A stretch of 38,923 nt of DNA, taken from Hoyosella levis (lineage in GTDB: Bacteria > Actinomycetota > Actinomycetes > Mycobacteriales > Mycobacteriaceae). The number at the start of each line of letters is the position of its first letter. Within the stretch, counting starts at the first letter, position 1. Of this stretch, positions 33,307 to 38,923 are shown piece after piece. Location of the stretch: contig NZ_BQYM01000018.1 in assembly GCF_026008515.1 (NCBI RefSeq), forward strand, positions 1 to 38,923, in the 5' to 3' direction. Made by a program: the position numbers and the translations under genes. Under the pieces are notes generated by a model, which saw only the letters and a program-made list of their open reading frames with translations, was not told the DNA's origin and made no database searches.

Positions 33307-35366
33307 GTGATGCCTTCCTGACGAGCGGCGGAGGGCGTTGCCGTGCTTGCCCCGCCAGGATCGCGGGCAGCGAGGCAGCGCTGCCCGCGCGGCACCGCGA
33401 GGGCGCTGCGCAGGTACAACGCGGGGCCGGCGAGGAGCCCGGCGAGCTCGATCAGGGTGAGCGGGAGCGGCGGCGCGACGGATTTCGCGGATTCGCCGGC
33501 GCCGGGGCGAAGTGCCATGGCCAGCCCCCGGCCGGCGCCCGCTCCGATGGCGCGGGCAGGCTTGCCGCCAGCAAGGACAAGCTTGGCGAGGATAGCGCCC
33601 TGCCCGGTCCCATACCCGTAGGTCTGGCCGCGCAGGTCACTGGCGGTGGCGCGATGCTCGTGCCCCACCACTGCGGCGGGCTCGTAGTAGAGGGTGCCGC
33701 CGCGGAGCACATAGCGGCGCAGCAGGTCGAGGTCCTCGCCGCCACGGGTGGGCGTGCCGGGCCCCAGCGCGTGATCGAACCCGCCGATGGCTCGGACGAC
33801 CCCGCTGCGGAAGGCCATGTTGTTGCCACTGCCGAGCTGCCCTGCGGTGCTGATGCGGAACAGGTCGCCATTCCATTCGGCTCCGGCGATCGGCGGCTCG
33901 GGCGGATCGATGGACCAGGCCCGCGGCTGCTCGCCCTTGTCGAACACCTGCGCGTCCTCGAACCACTGCTGCGCGCCAGTGCTGATCTCGATTCCCGTGA
34001 CGCGGCCGGTGACGCAGCCGATACCGGGGTGGAGCGCGAACGCGTCGCGCAGCGTGGCGAGCCAGCCGGGCGCGGGCATCGCGTCGTCGTCGGTGAAGGC
34101 GATGATCCCGCCCGTCGCGCGGGCGATGCCCGTGTTGCGTGCCGCTGAGGCGCCGCGTCGCGGCTCCGGGATGAGCGAGAGCCGGGGGTCGGTGATGCCG
34201 TCGAGCGCTTTCCTGGCGCGTCCCGTGCTCGGGGCGTTGTCCACGACGATGACCTCGAGCGCGGTATTCTCCTGCGCCAGCGCGGCGGTCACGGCGCGTC
34301 GCAGTGACGCACGGCCGACGGTGGGGATGACCACGGTGATCAGCGTGGCCTCGTTGATGGGATCGCCGTGGAGTGGCGCGAGCTGGTCACTATCCCGCTG
34401 CCGGGCCGGGCGGCGGGCCATGAGGCTCGCGAGGCGGCCACGCAGCATGCCCCACGCTGTGACGAGGAGCCCCACGATGATCGTCGCCGCGCGGCGTGCC
34501 CCGGCGGGATCCCCGCGCAGTGCCTCGCCGAGCGATCGGATCACCCCGGCGGGCAGCGTGCGCGTGGCGTAGGCCCGCTCGCTGGACAACCCGGACTCGC
34601 TACCGACAGCCGCGGTGAGAATGGCCTTCGAGCGGCCCTCGTGGTAGCAGCGGCTCAGGAAGTAGCGGAACTGCTGCCGGTCCTGCGGAACGGCGTGATC
34701 CACCGCGAAGCCGATGCCCCGGACGAGCTCCGCCGCGGGATCATCAGCAGCGATGCGGATGCCCATGAGCGTCTCCTCGCACCCCACGGGCAGCGTGCCG
34801 ACCCGGCCGAGCTCATTGGAGAAGCCGCCGATGCGCAGGAGCGACTCCCTGTCGACCGCCATGCACGCGCCGATGGGGTTGCGGATCGTGGCGCCGTCGG
34901 GGGCGATGCCGGTGTAGTCGCACCCGACGACCCATCCGAACTCCTCCGGGAACCATGCCGGTGCCCGGCCGCCCTCCCAGCGTGGATGCACCGCGCCACC
35001 GACCACGATGGCGGCTCGCTCGATGAGGATCGCGCGGAGCGCATCGAGCGCCTCATCACGGAGGATCGCATCGTCATCGAGGTAGACCAGCACGTCCTTG
35101 GTGGCGGCGCGAGCGCCGGTGTTGCGGGCACCAGAGAGCCCTGGCTGCTCGCTGTTCGCGACCACGCGGGCCAGCGGGAACGCTCGGGCGACACGGTCGA
35201 AGAGGGCCTGGTTGTGATCCACGACCACGATGACCTCGTCATGGGCCGGGATGGCCTGCGCGGAAGCAGCATCGATCGCAAGAGCGAGCAGGTCCCACCG
35301 CTTCTCGGTGTAGCAGCAGATCACCATTGCCAGGGACGCCGCGGGACTGGATGGCGGAAGTGTCAC
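33303..35366 (-). CDS. Tandem double GT2 glycosyltransferase
   Basis: A 687-aa protein containing two GT2 (GT-A fold) domains. Domain 1 (about 12-260) has MVICCYTEKRW, GLSGARNTGA and LVYLDDDA with acids at 97-99. A hydrophobic stretch near 294-310 follows (ATIIVGLLVTAWGML). Domain 2 (about 342-610) has VVIPTVGRASL, GASAARNTGIA and FTDDDA with acids at 426-428, ending in GHEHR and a hydrophobic C-terminal part. Both nucleotide-sugar sites look intact, so one chain could add two sugars. It is overlapped by four bases with both neighbours in the operon. Confidence 0.9.
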   Translation of the reverse strand: MTLPPSSPAASLAMVICCYTEKRWDLLALAIDAASAQAIPAHDEVIVVVDHNQALFDRVARAFPLARVVANSEQPGLSGARNTGARAATKDVLVYLDDDAILRDEALDALRAILIERAAIVVGGAVHPRWEGGRAPAWFPEEFGWVVGCDYTGIAPDGATIRNPIGACMAVDRESLLRIGGFSNELGRVGTLPVGCEETLMGIRIAADDPAAELVRGIGFAVDHAVPQDRQQFRYFLSRCYHEGRSKAILTAAVGSESGLSSERAYATRTLPAGVIRSLGEALRGDPAGARRAATIIVGLLVTAWGMLRGRLASLMARRPARQRDSDQLAPLHGDPINEATLITVVIPTVGRASLRRAVTAALAQENTALEVIVVDNAPSTGRARKALDGITDPRLSLIPEPRRGASAARNTGIARATGGIIAFTDDDAMPAPGWLATLRDAFALHPGIGCVTGRVTGIEISTGAQQWFEDAQVFDKGEQPRAWSIDPPEPPIAGAEWNGDLFRISTAGQLGSGNNMAFRSGVVRAIGGFDHALGPGTPTRGGEDLDLLRRYVLRGGTLYYEPAAVVGHEHRATASDLRGQTYGYGTGQGAILAKLVLAGGKPARAIGAGAGRGLAMALRPGAGESAKSVAPPLPLTLIELAGLLAGPALYLRSALAVPRGQRCLAARDPGGASTATPSAARQEGIT

Positions 35367-36559
35367 GATGCTTCTCCGTTCACGTGATCAATGGTGCCGG
35401 TGCGAGCGAGACGGTGGATCAGCTCGGCGAACGCCGCTCCCCGCGCCTCGATCGAGTAGCGCTCCCGGGCCTGCGCGAGAGCATTGACGACGAGGGAGTC
35501 GCGCAGGCGAGGCTGTCCGTGGATGAGCTGGAGAGCGCGGGCGAGCGCGGGCGGGTCGCGGGGCGGGCACGCAAGACCGGTCGAGCCGGTGGCGATGAAG
35601 TCACGCAAGCCTCCGGCATCGCTCGCCACCACGGGGATACCGCTGGCCTGCGCCTCGAGGGCGATCAGTCCGAACGGCTCCGCGTGGGAGGGACACGCAA
35701 GAACGTCGAGCTGGCGGAGGATTCCGGGCACGTCCTCGGTAGGCCCGAGGATGCGGCACCGGTCGCCGAGCAGGTCGGCCGCGCGACGCCGCAGCTGCGC
35801 GTGATAGCCGCCGCCGTCCTTGCTGGACCAGCCGATTAGCACGAGGCTCGCGTCGATGCCGGAGTCTATGAGGATGCGGGTGGCCTCGATGAGCTCGAGA
35901 AGCCCCTTCTCTGGGTCGAAGCGTCCGATCGCGCCGATCAGGAAGCTCTCTGGCCGCGCGGAGAGCAGGGCTCGCAGGGCATGGTCGGGTGGTCCCGGCG
36001 CGAACCGGCGCGTGTCGACGCCCTGGGGAATCAGGGTCGTGCGCTTCCTGGCCTCGAGGCCGAGCTGGTCCTGCACAGCAGTGCTGACCGCGATCGCACC
36101 GGTGGCGGCGCGGGTGGCGGCGTCGAGCGCCCGGCGTCCGATTCCCTCCGGAACGATGTCGTGCAATTCCAGGACAACGGGCCGCCGTGCGATTCTTCCC
36201 GCTACAGCAGAATCGATATGCGTCATCAGCCAGTTGGAATGAACAATGTCGTACGGGCGAAGCATTCGGGCAAATCCGGCAGTGGATCCGGCGCTCCTCG
36301 ACCCCTGCTGGAGCAATTTCACGAGACCCAGGTAGCGTCCGGTCTCCGCGCAGCGAAAGCCATGGCGGGGCGGCAGGTCCAGCGGCACCAGCGTGCCACC
36401 GCGCTCCTTCCAGCGCCTTGCCGGCTCCCCGGCGGCGGGAGCAGCCAGGGCAATGTCGATTCCGTGCCCCTCGAGCACTGGGGCCAGCGAGAACAGGCTG
36501 CGGTCCGTGCCCCCCATGCTGCTCGACAAGGTCACCGACAACATCGACGTTCGACCCAT
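35363..36559 (-). CDS. GT4-family glycosyltransferase
   Basis: A 398-aa retaining GT-B glycosyltransferase and the first gene of the polysaccharide operon. The N-terminal acceptor domain begins MLSVTLSSSMGGTDRSL. The C-terminal donor domain has IGRFDPEKGL (211-220) and the EX7E motif, Glu294 and Glu302 in EPFGLIALE. GAGGGGGGA precedes ATG 36559. It diverges from the acyltransferase-like gene over a region holding a strong palindrome. Donor and acceptor sugars cannot be read from sequence. Confidence 0.92.
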   Translation of the reverse strand: MGRTSMLSVTLSSSMGGTDRSLFSLAPVLEGHGIDIALAAPAAGEPARRWKERGGTLVPLDLPPRHGFRCAETGRYLGLVKLLQQGSRSAGSTAGFARMLRPYDIVHSNWLMTHIDSAVAGRIARRPVVLELHDIVPEGIGRRALDAATRAATGAIAVSTAVQDQLGLEARKRTTLIPQGVDTRRFAPGPPDHALRALLSARPESFLIGAIGRFDPEKGLLELIEATRILIDSGIDASLVLIGWSSKDGGGYHAQLRRRAADLLGDRCRILGPTEDVPGILRQLDVLACPSHAEPFGLIALEAQASGIPVVASDAGGLRDFIATGSTGLACPPRDPPALARALQLIHGQPRLRDSLVVNALAQARERYSIEARGAAFAELIHRLARTGTIDHVNGEAS

Positions 36560-36861
36560 GCTCCCCCCTCAGCATCGCGCATCCCGTATCCGCGAAATGC
36601 AATAGTCCCCTAGATGAATAAATACGATCCACGGAGCTAGCGCAACCGCAGGAGTGCCCAGCGAGTCAATTGTCACACGGCGCGACCGCCGTCTATGCGA
36701 GAGCTATAGTTCCTGGTAAGCCAGCCGTCATTGAATGGCCGCATGATCAGCCATTCAATGACGCCTGTCACACATCACGAAGAATGTGAACCACACTATT
36801 CCTGCGCCCATGGGCCGCCGAGTTCCCGGGCACGGCCAGCGCACCGAACCCAGGAGGCTCC
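36560..36861. promoter_or_regulatory. 302-base divergent promoter region of the polysaccharide locus
   Basis: Relatively AT-rich for this genome. It includes a possible plus-strand TTGTCA (36669-36674), a TATAGT-like -10 in GAGCTATAGTTCC (about 36705-36715) and the large palindrome at 36726-36763. AGGAGG lies just before the plus-strand ATG at 36862. No gene is seen. Confidence 0.5.
36726..36763. promoter_or_regulatory. 38-bp palindrome with perfect 14-bp arms
   Basis: CGTCATTGAATGGC (36726-36739) is the exact reverse complement of GCCATTCAATGACG (36750-36763), with a 10-base spacer. It lies between the divergent GT4 and acyltransferase-like genes, 167 and 98 bases from their starts. It could be a regulator operator controlling both, or a leader hairpin. 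Confidence 0.7.
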
Positions 36862-38172
36862 ATGTCGCATCACGAGCCCACGACCGCGGTCGTCCCCGTC
36901 ACCGCGCTCGATATCGCGCGCGCGGGCACAACGACGCACGGCACCTTCGGACCGCTCGACATCACCGCCGACCAGCTCCAGCGCCGCATGGAGAAGCTCG
37001 CCACCGCCGCGCCCGCGACGCGCCTGCAAGCCCGGCCGCGCCTCGACAGCACCCGCTGGGAGCACGACCCCACGCTGCTGCGCGAAGCCGTGCTCGCCGC
37101 GCCCGCGGGCACGGCATGGACCCCGGCCGGCCTCACCGCGCACCGGGAGCACGAGCGCTCCGCCGCGCCGCCGATCGCTACCGTCCTGCATGACCAGCAC
37201 ATGCTCGTCGAGTTCGACCACGGGCTCGGCGACCAGAACTTCCTCGTCAACCTCTCGTCAGCGCTGACCTCGCCAGCAGGCGCTCCGCTGCCCGAATGGT
37301 TCTCCACCGCCAGCGTCCGTGCACCCCTGGCCCGAGCCATCGCGCGCACCTTCGGCACCTCTCCCCAGCGTTCGCTGGAGTTCCTCGCGCGCCGCCGCGA
37401 CCAGAACAGCATCCCCGCCGAGGCGCCCGCGACGCCGTCCAGGACCGGCGAGGGATCTCCCGTGCCGTGGGCCCCCTCCTACGCGGTGGCCTACTCCCGC
37501 GGCACCAAGCAGGCCTGGGACGAGGTCGAGGCATGGCGCCGCAGCTTCGCCTCGCCCCCATCGATGGCGGCCATCAACATGGCCGTGCTCACGCTTGCCC
37601 TCCAGGAGGCAGGCATCGAGGTCTCCCCCACCTATCACATGCTGTTCGACGCGCGTCGCTACCTGCGCCCCACCGACCATGTGACGCAGAACTTCGCGTC
37701 GGGAGTGGACCTGCGGATCCCCGGTACCCTCACGCCACAGCGCCTGCACCGAGCGATCATGTCCGCTGTCACTACCGGCGCGCCACTGACCTCGCTCGCC
37801 GCGACGAAGCTCATGGTTGCCCGGCGGCTCCGCCGTGGCGAGCCCATCCCGCATCCGCTCGACCACACCGACCGGCCCGCGCGGCCCATCGCCCGCCTCG
37901 CCTTCACTGATGGCGGCCGGCCACCCCAGATCGCTGCGATGCCCTGGGCCGCCGGACCCGACGAGCGCCACTGCATCGTTGCCTGCACCCCGGGCGGCCC
38001 CGACTGGATCACGCTCGCGACATCACGCGTCGACAAGCGCTTCCACTTCACCGCCTCCTACTACGACAACGTGTTCCCGCGCGAGCGGGTCGAGGCCGCT
38101 GTCATCGCTGCGACCACCGAGCCCGTCGCCTTGCTCGACCGGCACGCCGCCATCACCCAGGAGGAAGCGTGA
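36862..38172 (+). CDS. Condensation-fold acyltransferase-like protein
   Basis: A 436-aa protein resembling the CoA-dependent acyltransferase/condensation superfamily (PapA and WS/DGAT relatives). MLVEFDHGLGDQNF contains an Hx3D motif (His120, Asp124) at the usual position of HHxxxDG, but with Asp in place of the first His and Gln for Gly. The middle region SPPSMAAINMAVLTLALQEAGI and HVTQNFASGVDLRIP fit the second half of that fold. AGGAGG precedes ATG 36862. Divergence from the polysaccharide operon suggests acylation of a glycan or lipid. The assignment is by motif only. Confidence 0.65.
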   Translation: MSHHEPTTAVVPVTALDIARAGTTTHGTFGPLDITADQLQRRMEKLATAAPATRLQARPRLDSTRWEHDPTLLREAVLAAPAGTAWTPAGLTAHREHERSAAPPIATVLHDQHMLVEFDHGLGDQNFLVNLSSALTSPAGAPLPEWFSTASVRAPLARAIARTFGTSPQRSLEFLARRRDQNSIPAEAPATPSRTGEGSPVPWAPSYAVAYSRGTKQAWDEVEAWRRSFASPPSMAAINMAVLTLALQEAGIEVSPTYHMLFDARRYLRPTDHVTQNFASGVDLRIPGTLTPQRLHRAIMSAVTTGAPLTSLAATKLMVARRLRRGEPIPHPLDHTDRPARPIARLAFTDGGRPPQIAAMPWAAGPDERHCIVACTPGGPDWITLATSRVDKRFHFTASYYDNVFPRERVEAAVIAATTEPVALLDRHAAITQEEA

Positions 38173-38831
38173 CCATCGCCCCCTCGCCACGGGCCATCCC
38201 GCCCATGCTGTGCGCGATCGCGATCATCCAGATGCTCGCCGTCGAAGCCCTGGTCATCGCCACCCGCACCGATGGCTACAACCGGGTAGATCGCTATGTC
38301 AGCGAGCTCGGTGGCCCCTGGTTCCCGCTGTCCTGGGCAACGCTGATGGATGTGTCGATCCTGGTCGCGTCCCTAGCGCTCATCGCGCTCGCCGCATGGG
38401 GAACCGCCGCGCGCCTCATCCCCGGTGCCTACGCCGGAATCATGGTGTCCGGCGCGGCAGGTGGCTTCCTGATCGCGCTGTTCCCGCTCAGCGGCGGCTC
38501 GCCCCTGCACGGCATCGGCGCCAATGCGTTGTTCTCCCTGCTGCCGGTCGCGCTCGTGCTGAGCGCCACGGCGGCAACATACTCGGTCCCGCGCCCCTGG
38601 CTCCGTGCCGTGGTCGGCATCCTCGGCGTTGTCGGCTTCCTCGGGTTCACACTGCATGCCTCGATGATCCCGATCGCCGGGGGGCTCGGCCTCACGCAGC
38701 GCCTCGCCGTGTATCCGTCGCTGCTCGGCGCGGTTGCCCTGTGCGCACTGCTCGCCGGGTCGCGCCCGCGCGGTGGCCTGCCTCGCGGAGGCGCGAGCGT
38801 GCCGCCTCGCGGTGGCGCGAGTGTGCGATAA
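38169..38831 (+). CDS. DUF998 family membrane protein
   Basis: A 220-aa polytopic protein with about six helices. The N-terminal helix is followed by the VDRYVSELGGP motif, and HGIGANALFSLLPVALVL and MVSGAAGGFLIALFPLS are typical of DUF998. GTG start overlaps the acyltransferase-like stop (GTGA), so the two are co-translated. The C-terminus is an odd Arg/Gly/Pro repeat produced by a 24-bp tandem duplication. Function unknown; the partnership with an acyltransferase suggests membrane-linked substrate handling. Confidence 0.8.
   Translation: MTIAPSPRAIPPMLCAIAIIQMLAVEALVIATRTDGYNRVDRYVSELGGPWFPLSWATLMDVSILVASLALIALAAWGTAARLIPGAYAGIMVSGAAGGFLIALFPLSGGSPLHGIGANALFSLLPVALVLSATAATYSVPRPWLRAVVGILGVVGFLGFTLHASMIPIAGGLGLTQRLAVYPSLLGAVALCALLAGSRPRGGLPRGGASVPPRGGASVR
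38781..38828. repeat. 24-bp tandem duplication at a gene 3' end
   Basis: Two 24-bp units (38781-38804 and 38805-38828) of the type CCTCGCGG-x-GGCGCGAGTGTG encode the last residues of the DUF998 protein. The second unit ends GCGAGTGTGCGA, the reverse complement of part of the repeat at 94-124. The repeat may be a recent addition to the gene. Confidence 0.65.
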
Positions 38832-38923
38832 ACGACAGCTCCAGCGCGGCGGTTTCAGGGAGCCATCGCAACACCTGCGATCAGTCCTGCCAGCTTGTCA
38901 CAGGGCTTGCTCCAGCCCAGGGT

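Noticed and set aside
38867-38876. CGCAACACCT shared with the hairpin at 27-36
   Set aside because: A single shared 10-mer is expected by chance in 39 kb of GC-rich DNA and the hairpin partner is missing here.

Overview
The window is a chromosomal piece of a high-GC actinobacterium. The strongest taxonomic clue is gene order: add, deoA and cdd on the minus strand, diverging from sdhCDAB, is the order I know from Mycobacterium tuberculosis (Rv3313c to Rv3319). A FadD15-type acyl-CoA ligase, an Rv1543-like acyl-CoA reductase, an IdeR-type iron box and leaderless-looking starts fit the Mycobacteriales (Corynebacteriales). The genus cannot be fixed from sequence reading alone. No tRNA, rRNA, CRISPR array, transposase, phage gene or integrase was found.

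Layout. 1-8.7 kb: nucleoside salvage (add, deoA, cdd) interrupted by a lone AbiEi-like/DUF559-like protein, then the succinate dehydrogenase operon sdhCDAB closed by a strong terminator, then an unlisted 53-aa gene. 8.7-14.8 kb: small hydrolase plus Nudix pair, a small membrane or secreted protein, a DHA2-type drug exporter diverging from its TetR repressor over a double operator, a GCS2-family ligase and a Bcp-type peroxiredoxin. 15.0-20.4 kb: lipid block on the minus strand (Rv1543-like reductase, second SDR, an apparently inactive alpha/beta-hydrolase, FadD15-like ligase) controlled by a divergent TetR with two operators. 20.5-26.9 kb: an acidic Ala/Glu-rich exported protein, BluB, a Tat-exported multicopper oxidase, a small lipoprotein, a flavin disulfide reductase and an IdeR-boxed siderophore-interacting protein. 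26.9-38.8 kb: a surface-polysaccharide locus. It holds a flippase, two paralogous GH16 glycanases (one secreted with a ricin-type lectin domain, one a lipoprotein), a large polytopic membrane protein, a tandem double GT2 glycosyltransferase and a GT4 glycosyltransferase. Five of these genes are stop/start-overlapped in one operon. Diverging from it are a condensation-fold acyltransferase-like gene and a DUF998 membrane protein.

The most unexpected content is non-coding. Three copies of an exactly 67-bp imperfect palindrome all lie at gene 3' ends. Two copies of an exactly 41-bp hairpin with 15-16 bp perfect arms are also present. These elements repeatedly sit next to short tandem repeats of 14-18 bp. 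I found no match to a named repeat family from memory. The polysaccharide locus, with its divergent promoter holding a 14-bp-arm palindrome, is the best candidate for an undescribed gene system.
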